Shown here piece by piece: positions 1 to 11,210 of a DNA stretch of 64,000 nucleotides. The notes under the pieces are model-generated. The model was not told the DNA's origin. It searched no databases and saw nothing but the letters and a program-made list of their open reading frames with translations. Source of the stretch: Tremella fuciformis (Eukaryota; Basidiomycota; Tremellomycetes; Tremellales; Tremellaceae). Position 1 is the stretch's first letter, and each line of letters begins with the position of its first letter. The stretch covers positions 64,501-128,500 of the forward strand of contig CP136497.1 of NCBI GenBank assembly GCA_032768795.1. The letters are read 5' to 3'. The position numbers and the translations under genes are program-made.

Positions 1-364
1 CACCCAACTTCGCGGGATCGTTCATGGTGTACGAGTCCTTCAAGTCCCTCGAGGTGTCAGTGACAATTCCTGGTGTTCATCGAGGAGATCACCCAGACGT
101 ACAACAATTACTCGAAGACGCCCTGAGCGTACCAGCTGCATGGATAAGTCTTCACTCGGCTCTCCAGCTCCAAGCCGAGTCGATTCTTGCGTCGCTCCAT
201 ATGAGTTGAACGGCTGACGGTCAAGTAAGGTATGTTTGGTACGTCGAGTTCAGGTACGGTCAACTCGGAATCACCGAGTTGTCCGACTCTGATCACAACA
301 CGCCTTTTGACAGGGGATTGTGTTCCATCTTGCTCTTTACCCCGACGCATGTCCTCGAGAGTCG
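1..364. other. left edge, no gene recognised
   Basis: No reading frame here looks like a known protein. The stretch is taken as upstream sequence of the regulator that begins near 365. A gene running in from the left cannot be excluded, but no recognisable motif was seen. Confidence 0.4.
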
Positions 365-2807
365 ATGGCAGGGGCCGAGGGGATGTGCTCTACAGCAGCC
401 ACGGGTACAGCATCACCGTCTGCTGATACGGGTCGGAAGTCCCGTAAAGCGTACGTGTCGCGAGCTCGAGTGCTACTTCAGCTGACCGCAGATGTGCGAT
501 GTGTCGTAGCCTCAAGGTGGGCATTCTCATGTGACATGCGGGTAGCTCGTAGTCTGAGACCTGGGTCAGACTCGATGCCTTCCCGATTCCGAGGATGCTG
601 GACCGGACCAACCATGCTCACGTTGTGCTAGGTTAGGACTGCATTGTGCGTACACCGGAGCGAAGCGTGGGCGGTGAGTCCTCCCACTCCACGACGCCCA
701 GTCTTGACATCTGTCTACAGCCCCCCCAAAGCAGCTACTAGACTCCTATCCCACCCGTCTACCTCTGTATCACCTTCAACAGATGTCGACTTTCCTCTTC
801 TTGCCGCGACCAGCCTCAGCCAAACAAGGATCAATGGTCCACTCCCTCTTGCGACATCCGAGCTCGACAACCTGTCGAATCCTGGGGCACTCAAGCCGAC
901 CACTCATGAAGCTGGATCGATGGCACTGCCAAGATCAGGCGTCTCAGGAGAAATGCCGGCCTGGTGGGATGCATTGGGGATGGTGGATGGACCACCCGTA
1001 CCAGCCGCATCAACCTCATCAGGACCAGCGCCTCCAGCTGTCTCAGAGGGCGTGTCTCCACCCTCTTCTCTCAAACGCAAACATTCGATGACAATCATCG
1101 GTGACCTCGAACCGCATCTGGGGGCAGAGGACAGCAGACAGCCGTCGCCGCAAGGGAGAAGCCAGGACCTGCTGCACGAGATCGGTCAGGGGAAATCGGA
1201 AGGGGACCGTGGCCTAGTGGCGTATGATCCGGTGCAGGTTGGGCTTCTGTCTGAACCAGAAGCCCGGTATCTCTTCGAACAGTCAGTATCCCGACCGTGG
1301 GGACGATGTTTCGCTCAACTGTTCTCAGGTTCGCGTCGAAGATTAGTCCAAGCTCAGGCCTCTTTGACCATCAACTTCACACCTACGAACGTGTCAGGCG
1401 GTCGGCCGCGCTGTTCACCAGCGTTATGTTCGCCTCTTCACGGTTCATGCGCCCAGACATCTCGTCTCAAATACAGGACATGTGCGAGAACATTGTCAGC
1501 CGCTCTATCGTACTGGGCAGGGCAGACATCGAGCTCGTGCAGGCGCTCCTCGTCTTGGTGTATTGGAAGGCCCCAGAGGATCGCACGGCCTACATCAAGC
1601 TTGGCATTGCAGTCCGTTTCGCGTATCAGCTCCGACTGGACGTGCCGCGGACTTCGACATCTGTAGCGGACGAAGCTTCGGCATGGGCGCAACTCGATGT
1701 GGAGAGAACCTTCCACAGTGTGTCCTTCTGCGACAACAGCAATTCACTGATCAACGGCTGATACTGCAGATGCGATAGGTATGACTCTACTCTGATGTGT
1801 GAACGCTATAATTGACTTCCGGGCATGGACTTTTCGTACTCGTCCATGTTCCAGCTTCAACCGAGCGCGCCTGCACAGCATCGTTCAAAAGGCCTAGAGC
1901 TTGACTACTGGGCGGAAGAGCACCCAACGCTCGTCGCTCCAAGCGATTATTTCAAATCCTTCCTCATCGGGTGAGCCAATCTCCTATAACCTCGTGGTAA
2001 GGCTGACCCTCGGAGCTTGACCGACTTCGCGTTGGACGTTGGCCTCTTACCGCGCGAACGTAAGGCCGAGCCGCTCCCCAGATGGCAGATCAGTTCTCGA
2101 GAAAAAGACGTGTCCCATTATCTGGACTCTTGGCTTCGTCGACCACAACTCGTTGGCGTGCATCGTCATCTTGCTGAGTTCATGGGGCGGTCGGTGATTC
2201 TGAAATTCCGCGCGATGGGCCTGGCACAGCAGCCCAACGTTACGTCTGTCGCCGAGAGACTCGTAGCGACGGCCGAGCAGCTCCGGCCTATCCTGGCGGA
2301 GATGGTGTTTACAGGAGAGATCATCTTCTACTCGGACGTCAGCTGCAGTCTTTTGACTCTACCTGGCATCACGCTATTCAAGGTTCGCACAAATATTCTC
2401 TTTTACATCTGCAGCTGATCGCTTCTACAGGTTCGACATCTTCTGGGACACGGAGAGCTCGCCAGGGCCGCTACACTCTGTCACGACGTGCTGGAAATCA
2501 TCCAAACAATTACCGAGCCCATCGGCTCTCACGCTTTGACGTACATTAAGCGGTCATACAGCCGGATTCACAACGTCCTCAATCGGTTGGCCCAGGGGAC
2601 AGACGATCCTCTAGCGGTGTCGGTAAGCATGCTACCATGGCAGTGGCTGTGCAAAGTTCGCCATGTCTGACTGCTCAGGGGTTGCAGGACTTGCTGCAGC
2701 CGCACTGGCCGGCCCTGGGCGACAGCGTCTTAGATGCGGGCACGGCGCAGAGTGGCTGGGACATGAGCTGGCCATGGGCCACATTCCCTGACACTTGGAC
2801 ATCGTAA
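365..2807 (+). CDS. Zn2Cys6 transcription factor (possibly disrupted)
   Basis: Nuclear regulator of the Gal4-type zinc cluster family. When introns at about 432-481, 517-569 and 674-720 are removed, the cluster reads CAMCRSLKTRC, twelve residues, then CSRC, six residues and Cys: the canonical C-x2-C-x6-C-x12-C-x2-C-x6-C. A low-complexity Ser/Pro linker follows, then after an intron at 1282-1328 the fungal_trans middle domain begins (LFDHQLHTYERVRRSAALF..., then an ERTFH motif where the family has ERTW). Later exons (to 1970, 2016-2381, 2430-2620, 2683-2807) carry the alpha-helical remainder and a Trp-rich C-terminus (GWDMSWPWATFPDTWTS). Start at 365 was chosen because it is in frame with the cluster through a phase-compatible intron; 320 is an alternative. 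Oddity: the frame meets TGA at 1759-1761; the only phase-compatible join is a 135-nt intron at 1720-1854, which deletes the segment where the family usually has its conserved Leu-Gln-x-Gly motif. It is either a long intron or a broken gene. Target genes are unknown; the adjacent GH3 gene is a reasonable guess. Confidence 0.72.
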
Positions 2808-3010
2808 ATGCCGCGGTTGGGATAATTCCCGTACCCTTCCCGTCATTCTATTCACCGCGGTCATTGACTCGCTTGTCCAGACACCTGAGTACTGCGAGTC
2901 TAAGCATGGAAAGGAGAAAAGGGGTAGGTATGCGGAAGGCATGGTGCATAACATGATAGTCCCACCAAAAGACATTCGGCCCTCGTCAGTCCCACTTGCC
3001 GGAACCAAAC

Positions 3011-4774
3011 ATGACGATATACCCCTACCTCGACCGGGCACTGTCGGTCGAGCAGCGGGTCGATGACCTGCTCCGTAGACTCCCTCTGCGGCGCAAAGCC
3101 GCTCTCATGTTCCACACGATTCTCCCTGCCGCTTCCTTGGACAGCAAGCCCCCCATACTGGACATGCCGACGGGTCGAGAATGTATCGCCATGGGCATCA
3201 GCCATTACAATGTCCTGGGCTGCTTCAAGACGGCGCGGATGTACGCCGAGTTCACCAACGAGGTGCAAAAGCTCGCGATGACGCAAGACCTGGCCATCCC
3301 CATCACTTTCAGCAGCGATCCCCGGCACGCCTTTGACGACAACCCAGCCGTAGCCATGATTGCCGGCGTCTTCTCCCAGTGGCCGGAGCACCTCGGCATG
3401 GCGGCCATAGGTGACGAGGATCGCCTCGCACAGCAAGCCGATATCGTTCGACAGGAGTATCTGGCTGTCGGCTTCCGCGCGGCTCTGCACCCTCAGATCG
3501 ATCTGGCGACGGAGTACCGCTGGTCGCGCATCATGGGAGGACTGGGGGAGGACGCCGACCTCGCTAGTCGTCTAGCGGCGGCGGAAATAAGAGCGCTGCA
3601 TGGGCCTGACGGCAAAATCGGCCCTTCCAGTATCACGACGTGTGTCAAGCACTTTCCCGGTGGCGCTCCCGCGAGAGATGGCCTCGATCCTCACTTTGCG
3701 TGGGGCACAGATGTCATCTACCCCGGTGACAACTTTGCATACCATCTCCTGCCTTTCCGAGCCGCTGTCGATGCTGGGGTCCGCGCTGTCATGCCCTCGT
3801 ACGCCCGGCCAGTCGGCATCGAGTTCGAGCCCGTCGCGTGGGCATTCAACAAGCCGGCGCTTTCTGGCCTGCTGCGCGGAGAGCTCGGCTTTGAGGGGGT
3901 CATCTTGTCCGACTGGAATGTCATCACCGACAACGACGACGAGGACGGCACGGTGGGCGACGTGGCGGTCGCCAAGGCCTGGGGGGTCGAACACCTTAGC
4001 AGGGAGGAACGACTCGCACGGGCGATCGATGCGGGCGTCGACCAGTTCGGAGGAGAATACTGCGTGGACCTCGTCGTCAAAGTCGTCGAGGACGGCCTGA
4101 TCTCGGAAGAGCGTATTGATGAATCTGCTCGTCGTCTACTCCGGGAGAAGTTCCTCCTGGGGCTCTTCGACAACCCCTACGTCGATGCCGAAGCAGCTGG
4201 CGATATTGTAGGCAGGGTGGACTTTGTCGATACTGGCTTCCAAGCGCAGAAAGACTCGCTCACAATGCTGACCAACCGCTCTGGGATCCTCCCTCTGGCT
4301 CGAGGTATCCGCTTGTACACAGAAGGCTTCACAGCGGGCGAAGCGGGCGAGTATGGCTCGATCGTATCACAGCCAGATGACGCCGACATTGCCCTCGTCA
4401 GGCTCCACGCGCCTTTCGAGACCGTTGGCCGAGGTGCTTTCGCCGCATACTTCCACCACGGCTCCTTGGAATTCCCACCTGCCATCACGGCTCACATCGC
4501 CGAACTCGCATCCCATTGTCCTGTCGTTGTCGACGTCAAAGCCGACCGTCCCCTCGTCCTAGGGCGGCTGGTCGGCTCGGCCTCCGCTATCATTATCAAT
4601 TACGGCTCGAGCGATCGCGCGCTCCTGGAGGTGTTGTTTGGCCAGGGCGGCCCCATGGGCAAGTTGCCCTTTGACCTGCCGAGGAGCAATGCTGCCGTCG
4701 CCGCGAGCCGTGCGGATGTCCCTTTTGATACTGAGGACCCGGTGTTCCGCTTTGGCTTTGGCCTTAGATACTAG
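3011..4774 (+). CDS. glycoside hydrolase family 3 enzyme
   Basis: 587 residues in one uninterrupted exon. It should hydrolyse terminal beta-linked sugars (beta-glucosidase-like). The N-terminal GH3 barrel is visible: KHFPGG at about residue 213 (substrate-binding Lys-His), and GFEGVILSDWN with Asp about 301 as the expected catalytic nucleophile. A shortened C-terminal GH3 domain follows (around 400-587, ending FRFGFGLRY, the usual family ending with GFGL). There is no signal peptide and no fibronectin-III tail, so it is predicted intracellular and is shorter than the secreted fungal beta-glucosidases of about 750-850 residues. ATG 3011 was chosen; the frame is open upstream only from a TTG. 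The lack of introns is unusual here and the domain layout resembles bacterial GH3 enzymes, so horizontal acquisition is possible but not shown. It lies 203 bp after the regulator on the same strand. Confidence 0.87.
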   Translation: MTIYPYLDRALSVEQRVDDLLRRLPLRRKAALMFHTILPAASLDSKPPILDMPTGRECIAMGISHYNVLGCFKTARMYAEFTNEVQKLAMTQDLAIPITFSSDPRHAFDDNPAVAMIAGVFSQWPEHLGMAAIGDEDRLAQQADIVRQEYLAVGFRAALHPQIDLATEYRWSRIMGGLGEDADLASRLAAAEIRALHGPDGKIGPSSITTCVKHFPGGAPARDGLDPHFAWGTDVIYPGDNFAYHLLPFRAAVDAGVRAVMPSYARPVGIEFEPVAWAFNKPALSGLLRGELGFEGVILSDWNVITDNDDEDGTVGDVAVAKAWGVEHLSREERLARAIDAGVDQFGGEYCVDLVVKVVEDGLISEERIDESARRLLREKFLLGLFDNPYVDAEAAGDIVGRVDFVDTGFQAQKDSLTMLTNRSGILPLARGIRLYTEGFTAGEAGEYGSIVSQPDDADIALVRLHAPFETVGRGAFAAYFHHGSLEFPPAITAHIAELASHCPVVVDVKADRPLVLGRLVGSASAIIINYGSSDRALLEVLFGQGGPMGKLPFDLPRSNAAVAASRADVPFDTEDPVFRFGFGLRY

Positions 4775-5186
4775 ATGCAAGCATGTGTGATGCGCTCGCT
4801 GCGCTCGTACGTCGCACTTGAGTGGTCAACTTTCCAGTTCTCTGGTTCGATAGCTGTGACAATTTCCCTGGCAGGGATTTTTACGGAGAGCTAACGCAAG
4901 TCTCACTGGATAGGTCGCAATGGACCCACTGCGAAGCTAACGGAGCTGTGATGACCTCGTTAAGAGATCGTCAGTCTGTGGTCCTGAATGGCACGACGGG
5001 CAGAACCAAGACAATGTCTTTCTTCGCGTTTGGTGGGGAAAAATGTCTGTCAAGTAGGCAAAAGAGCAGTTGCATAGACTAGGGTCATTCTACCCAAAGG
5101 ACTTTTCTGCATTGTGTTTCTCTCCACCCCCCCTGTTCCTCGCTCCAGTAAGTTAGGCCATGTTTACCCTCGGCCGGGCTGGCATC
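4775..5186. other. intergenic, convergent gene ends
   Basis: Spacer between the stops of the GH3 gene and the leftward sugar transporter. The short open frames here have no recognisable motif. Expected to hold the two 3' untranslated regions only. Confidence 0.5.
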
Positions 5187-6923
5187 TCAGACATGAGACT
5201 CATTATGGGCAAGCTCAGCGTCCAGCTTGTCGCTCGTCGCACCGTGCGTGACCGTGGAGTCCTCGATACTATGCTGGACCGGAAGTACTGCACTCGGCCC
5301 GTCAAAGATCTCCCCTATCTCCTCGAGCAGAAGACCCTTCGTCTCGGGGTAGAGGAAGTAGATGCAGACAATTGCCAAAGCGATGATGGCGAGGTAGACG
5401 AGGTAGTATTTCCACTTGAGGGCGTCGAGGGCGATAGGGTTGACGTACTGGTTGAAAAAGCCCGCGCAGTACACGCAGAACGCCCAGATCGCCATGCCAC
5501 GCGCACGGAGATTGTACGGCAAGATCTCGAGCGCGTATGCGTTGCTCAGAGGGGTGAACTGAGGAGGTAGATCAGCTGCGTGCGGCCGACGCATCATGTT
5601 GCAGACTCACCGCCACGTCGTAGAAACCAAAGTAGAGATAGATGAAGGCCAACACGGCCTTGCCTGCCGAGGCGGATCCGGTGTGGGCGTACGCGGCCGA
5701 GCAGCCGGCAACGACAGCGTATGTGAAGAGCATACCAGTGGCACCGAACAGCCACATGAAGCGGCGACCCATACGTTCGCACATGAGACCGCCGGCTATG
5801 GAGAAGAGCCAGTTGAATATCTGCAGACCGCCGTTGTACGCCGTCTGCTGAGTCGAGCTCGTCACACCGATGAGGTTCAGGACCGAAGTGATGTAGTACG
5901 AGATGATCCCGTTACCCGCCCACTGGGAGAAGAAAGCCGTGCACTACAAGTAAGCTCATCTTCTCGCCATGAAGACAGGCTTACCAGGAGGATAACGAGT
6001 CTGTGCCTGTTGCCCTTGGTCTTGAAAAAGTCGAGGTACGAGCCCTCGGCAGCGGCCGTCCTGTCGGCCGCGATGGCCTCTTTGATCTCCTGGAACTCGA
6101 ACTGCACAAGCTCGTCGTTTGCGTCTCCATTGGCGTGATAGCGGCTCAGCATCTGAAGTGCCTTTTCTTCGTCCCCCTTGGCGATCATGTACCGCGGCGA
6201 TTCCGGGGCAAAGTACAGCAGACTGAGGATGAAGATCGCCGGACCAATTTGGAGGAAACAGCAGAACCGCCAAGACCATTCTCCGCTGACATTCAATGCC
6301 CCAAAGGTGGTCCACGCCGCTACGATAGCCCCCACATAATAGAAGGTCGTCACGAGGGCGGTGGCCTGTGCGCGGTTACGTGGATGGGCGATCTCGGTCA
6401 CGAATGTCGCGCTCATGACTGTCTGGAAGCCCGCTCCGAAGCCCAGGACGAATCGGCCGCCGAGCATTTTCCATCCTCCGGTGGTGAAGGTCTGCACAAG
6501 CGCGCCAATGATGACAAAGATGGCGCCGCACGCGACTCCGGCTTTGCGCCCAAACCTGTCGGCTATGAAAGCGGCGGCGGGCACCGCGGGAATCCCACCC
6601 AGTGACATGGCGGCGGAGATGATACCCAATTTGTTCGAGTCGGGATTGTCGATAGCGTTGAGGAAGAGCGGGTTCGCTTGCAGGCCACTGAACAGGGACG
6701 AGTCGTATCCTACAACTTAGCTTAATCACCTAGTCTCCCTCCAGACCACAGACATGGCAGTGAGGGGCAATTCACCTCCATTGATGATGCCCAGGTAGCC
6801 GACAAAGATGCCCAAGGCAAGCTTCCTCATACCAGCATCCTTAAACCACCAGTCAGCCGTATTATTCCGTAGATGGGCGAGTGAGCCTCCTTGAGCAGGG
6901 AGTACATCGGCGTTTCGAGGCAT
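5187..6923 (-). CDS. MFS sugar transporter (sugar porter family)
   Basis: Plasma-membrane proton/sugar symporter of the MFS sugar porter family, lactose-permease/hexose-transporter like. Four exons: MPRNADVL...GYLGIINGG; a long exon from 6709 with DRFGRKAG (loop 2-3), the PESPRYMIAKG motif and a central Glu/Asp-rich loop; an exon beginning CTAFFSQWAGNGIISYY with STQQTAYN and ERMGRRFM; and a last exon with LSNAYALEILPYNLRARGMA and PETKGLLLEEI. These are the sugar porter signatures in the correct order, and about twelve hydrophobic segments can be counted. Introns are at 6775-6710, about 5976-5944, and about 5606-5560; all join in frame, so the gene looks intact. Start chosen at 6923 because it opens the first exon. 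It faces an APC permease across 850 bp. Substrate cannot be told from sequence; lactose or another oligosaccharide is a guess. Confidence 0.9.
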
Positions 6924-7773
6924 GCTGAAGAGTCGTATGTCGCTTTGGAGGAGCTAGGATGTAGACAGTCGATGAGGGAAGTGAGCAACATGGCGACCTT
7001 TAACAAGTTCAGCGGCTCAGCTGAGTCGTGTCACAAATCGTAGAATCTGTTGGGCGGTCGCCAAAACATCTTTGGGAGGCGTCGAAGGAATTACCGCGGA
7101 CCTCGGTATTTTTCTGCTCGGAGACCCGCTCCCGGTATTCTGGTCGGGGACTCGGTGTCACACCTGTTGCTGGGCGATGGAGCTCCGAGTGCGACCATGG
7201 ATTCCCCATGGCTCTTGATGACCCCCCGCATGCCCCCACCAGCTCCCTCGGATTGAGCAATGTAGGGGAGAGTCTGTCCGCGGCTCCGCAACGAGCTCGC
7301 GGGAAGACTTGTTCTCTGCTTCTGGAGCGAGCTTCAATCCTCCGAGGTATGAGCTGCAAGAGCTAATAGCATAGCCTGCCTTTGGTATGCAATGTAAGAG
7401 CTTTGTACGCTCTCATGGAAACACGCCGGCAAGGTCGAGTGGTCTAATCACTATCTGGCAATACGCGCCCCCATCAAGCGAGTAGTACCAAAGGGCAACC
7501 CTAGACAGCACTGGGACTCATGCATCGCTTCAGCGAGAGGAGAGAGCACCTGATCCTCTCCATTGCGGTCAGCCTGTAGAACACAGAAGCGCTTAGCAGC
7601 TAAACGCCAAAGAACAAATAAATGACACGCAAGCGAAAGTCAAGGATCGGTTGTGGCGCTTGACCGCGCTTGTTACCCTTTTTAGCGAGCGTAAGTGCAC
7701 TGATCGCTCATTATGTATATCTCTCTCAGATGTCGGTCGGCCCACATATTCACCAGCTGTGGATAGAGCCAAG
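6924..7773. promoter_or_regulatory. divergent spacer, transporter/permease pair
   Basis: 850 bp between the start codons of the leftward sugar transporter and the rightward APC permease. No coding signal on either strand. Presumed to hold both promoters; no clear TATA box or repeated element was noticed. Confidence 0.5.
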
Positions 7774-10085
7774 ATGAGCAGCACGGAAGAGGGCAAAGTC
7801 ATGTCATCGAAGAACTCTGGAACAGTCGAGGTCGGGAACGTGGAGGATCAGACTACGCAGGCGGACAGCGCAGAATTGGATCAGACGTTTGGGTGCGTGT
7901 ACCTTGTTCCTCTGGCTTGACGATCCGAGTCGCGGGGTTGGCTGAGTATCTGTGATGAGCTGACTAGGCAGCTATGAGCAGGCTCTGCCCCGCGTCAGTC
8001 CAATCGTACCACAACCAACGCTTGCTACTGATCTGACGCACAGACGAAAACGTTCACCAACATGATGATGATGATGGTCGTGCTGAGCTCGGTACCGTTC
8101 GGAATCGGGACGACATTCTGTTGGTGTTGTCTGCGGTGGGATCGACAAACATACTGAGATATAGACTATTCCTTGATCAACGGCGGCGCCATGGTGGCAG
8201 TGTGGGGCTGGATCATAATGTCCCTCATCACCATTTGCATCGCCGTCTCGCTGGGCGAGATCGCTTCTCGTTACCCCGTCTCGGGCGGCACGTACTACTG
8301 GACATACATGCTCTCGACTCCTAAAGCGGCGCCCATCACTTCTTGGATTGTGGGATGGCTCAGCGTGATTGGGAACATCACCGTGACGTTGACAGCCAAC
8401 TTTGGGTCAGCGAGTTACGTCTTGACCCGGGCTTCGCTTATGTGCAGGACAACCCAATTGATATTGGCTTCGGTCAACAGTACGTACCGAGCGCCAAAAG
8501 AAGTGAACACGGAGCTGAGCCCCAGTCTACTACCCCGACTACGTTGCCGCGCAGTGGCACACTGTTCTCTGCTCTTGGGCCCTGTCAGTCGAGATCCCTC
8601 GGACAGCCCTGCTCCCGCTGATCGAGCAGTATCCTGCTTTTAGGAAGTATTGCGATCATCGGACAGAAGTATCTGCCCCATGTTGACGTGAGCTCGAATC
8701 AGTCCATCCATCGGCACAGCTGACAGTGCAGACCTTTTGCATTGCCTGGATTTTGGCGGGGTATGTGTGGGCTTGACTGGGACAATCGTGGCTGATCCTC
8801 GGTATCATTGCCACGGCCATCACTCTTCCCATCAAAGCTGAGTCAGGTCACCGGTCAGCATCCTATGTCTTCACGTGAGTAATGGGCTGGTGTTCTCCTG
8901 CTGAAGTCCGACGTTGATCGCTAGCGAATTTGTCTCGTCCGGCACAGGCTGGCCGACCGGCTGGGTGAGTTGTGGTCCCCTTGACAGCGGACACATCTGA
9001 CCTGCAGAGCTTCATGCTTGGCCTGATCCAAGGCGCGTACTGTCTCAGTCCTACCGGTATGCTCGCATCCATGGCAGAGGAGGTCAGACACCCGGAAACC
9101 TCTATCCCACGGGCTATGTGCGTATGGTGGACTCTGGGTCCTGAACGCCGCTGACTGATAGGGTATACGGCATCATGTTCAAGTAAGCTTCTAACGGGTT
9201 TCCTCCAGAGAATGCGAGTCTGACATCTAGTGGCGCTGCAGGTCTCGTCTTCCTCCTGCCTATCCTGTTCACGCTGGGTGACCTGGACACAATCCTCGCG
9301 AGCGTCACCGGTCAGCCCGTCCCAGAAATGTACTTGGAGGCTACCGGATCCCGAGGGACTGCCTTTGGCCTCTTCTTCATCGGTGAGCTACCCAACGAAG
9401 AAAGATGTGCGTACGGCTAACTCAGCGTAGTCCTGGTCAACGGCCTCGTGTGTGGTTTGGCCTGCTCCCAAGCTGCCTGTCGTTGCATCTGGTCTTTCGC
9501 GCGAGACGGGGGCATCCCGTTCCCTAAGGTGTTCGGCCGGGTCTCGGCACGTCACCAGATGCCCATCAACGCCTTTGCGCTCAACGTCTTCATCCAGTTT
9601 CTCCTGACCTGCCTGTACTTTGGCAGCACGGCCGCGTTCAATGCCTTCATCGGGGTGGCCGTAATCTGCTTGGGCAGCTCGTATTTGGTTCCCATCCTCA
9701 TCAGCTACCTTGGGGGCAGAAAGGAAGTCGCCCTCGGCCCATTCTTCAAAGGCAAGCTCGGGGCGTTCTGCAATGTGTGAGTTGAAGCTTTGCTGCGGGC
9801 TGTTTTACGGCGACGCTCATGTGTTAGCGTGTCGATTTGTTGGTATATCTTCGCTCTGCCATTGTTGTCCTTCCCCATTGCTCTGCCCGTGACGAGGGAG
9901 AACATGAACTGTGGGTGCACTTTGAGAGACTTGCAAGCCGCTCGTGACTGACGCCATAAGATGCCTCGGTAGTGTTTGTAGGATTTGCCCTCATCTCGGT
10001 CATCTGGTACTACATCTCTGGGAAGAAGCACTACCGCGGTCCGCCCATCGCTCGCTTGGAACACGAGCTCGCGCTTGAGGGATAG
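7774..10085 (+). CDS. APC-family amino acid/GABA/choline permease
   Basis: Twelve-helix amino acid/polyamine/organocation permease of the fungal GABA/choline permease type (UGA4/HNM1-like), expected in the plasma or vacuolar membrane. The gene is cut into about a dozen exons. Recognisable pieces in order: polar N-terminus (MSSTEEGKVMSSKN...); TM1 exon with SSVPFGIGTTF; YSLINGGAMVAVWGWIIMS; SLGEIASRYPVSGGTYYW (the family hallmark); TSWIVGWLSVIGN; the exon with DNPIDIGFGQQ; LIQGAYCLSPTGMLASMAEEVRHPETSIPRA (conserved helix 6 / loop); FARDGGIPFPKVFGRVSARHQMPINAF; and a cytoplasmic C-terminus GKKHYRGPPIARLEHELALEG. A run of five Met codons (about 8062-8076) sits in TM1, an oddity but in frame. All pieces are consistent with an intact gene. 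Substrate (GABA, choline or another amino acid) is not decidable. Confidence 0.85.
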
Positions 10086-10351
10086 CCTGCAGAAGCGAGA
10101 ACATGGCCATACTTTGAGGTGGGGTGGGGGCCACTTGATTGTATGCAAGCTTGTCGGATACTCGAACTGTCGTCTTAGTCCCTGCCCAGTCACGATGTAA
10201 GCGAACCCGCCCACTCTGACGGGCGTTTGTCACCGGCCAGAGCCCAAACGCCAGGTCATGCTCTGTGCATGAGCGGAACACTTCGAACAAATATGAGTTG
10301 GTGGTCCAGTCATCGAAGAGTATTCTGCCCAAGGCGATCCGGCTGTCAACG

Positions 10352-11077
10352 ATGCCCCTCGCCTCTGTCTCCTCTCCTCGTCAGCCCGTTCTCGCCACGC
10401 GCCGGGGCATCGCATGGGGGCTCGACGCTCCCACCGAGGATTCGTCGGTCCTCGTCACCGGCACACCCTCGGGACACTACATTGACATCCGCTTCGCCCT
10501 TGCGGGCCCTTCCACATCGGGACCGTTCTGGGCGTTCGCCGGCCAGGCAAAGTACACTCCTCTACCAGGCGGCGACGGGAGCGAAGCATCCATCGGGGTG
10601 TCGACGGGGTGGTCGAAGGGCATGCGGGGCGAGTGGGCGCATCCCATCGACTCGATGGGCTTGGTGGACGGAATCGACCGCGCAGACGTGTTTGATTTGC
10701 CCAACGGTGACCAAGTCGAATTTGGGGTACTGGAGCATCCGGACACGGGCGTACCGACCTTGTTCAAGGAATACTGGACCCATCCCGAGCTTGCTGGCGA
10801 GCGCTTTCCTTGCGTTCGAGCACTGCTGGAAGACAACGGCGCGCCAAAGGGATCCATCATCCGCGTTGGTCGATGGCTCCAGGCGATCGTTCAGACGGGA
10901 CCAACCGAGGTGATTGTGGGGAGGTGGAAGTTGGGAGAAGCCTGGGTTTTGGACGAGAAGAGCAGTGAACGTGCTAGCGAGCTATTTCCGCTGAATTGGA
11001 TCGTGGACACCAGGACTGTTGGAGAGCGACACAGCTCGGGGATGGGAGAGTGGGAGATTGTAGAGGTCGTCCTGTAG
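10352..11077 (+). CDS. HRI1: Hri1-family protein
   Basis: 241 residues in one exon. The order of conserved pieces matches the fungal Hri1 family of two lipocalin-like beta-barrel halves: an N-terminal RRGIAWG...VLVTGTPSGHYIDIRF, a middle WFAFAGQAKY-like and EWAHPIDS segment, then GDVFELPNG-like (ADVFDLPNGDQVEFGVLEHPDTG), the EEYW-like FKEYWTHPE, and RVGRWLQAIVQ...EVIVGRW near the C-terminus. The yeast protein is of uncertain function (reported links to Hrr25 kinase and protein translocation); no enzymatic activity can be assigned. ATG 10352 was chosen because the family domain starts directly after it; an in-frame start at 10265 would add 29 unremarkable residues. It stands alone on the + strand and converges on the next transporter with 133 bp between stops. 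Confidence 0.75.
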   Translation: MPLASVSSPRQPVLATRRGIAWGLDAPTEDSSVLVTGTPSGHYIDIRFALAGPSTSGPFWAFAGQAKYTPLPGGDGSEASIGVSTGWSKGMRGEWAHPIDSMGLVDGIDRADVFDLPNGDQVEFGVLEHPDTGVPTLFKEYWTHPELAGERFPCVRALLEDNGAPKGSIIRVGRWLQAIVQTGPTEVIVGRWKLGEAWVLDEKSSERASELFPLNWIVDTRTVGERHSSGMGEWEIVEVVL

Positions 11078-11210
11078 CATTCTGCGTGAGGAGCGCGATG
11101 AAGTCTGGGTCATTTGGTCAGCTTGCGTGCATACTGTAATACCGATCCCGCTCTCTGACTCGATTCAAAGATGACTACTCATTTTCCAGCCTCCCATCAC
11201 ACCGTGTCCT

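Noticed and set aside
4822..5082. 86-codon open frame between convergent genes
   Set aside because: No motif, no splice partner and location in presumed 3' untranslated sequence.
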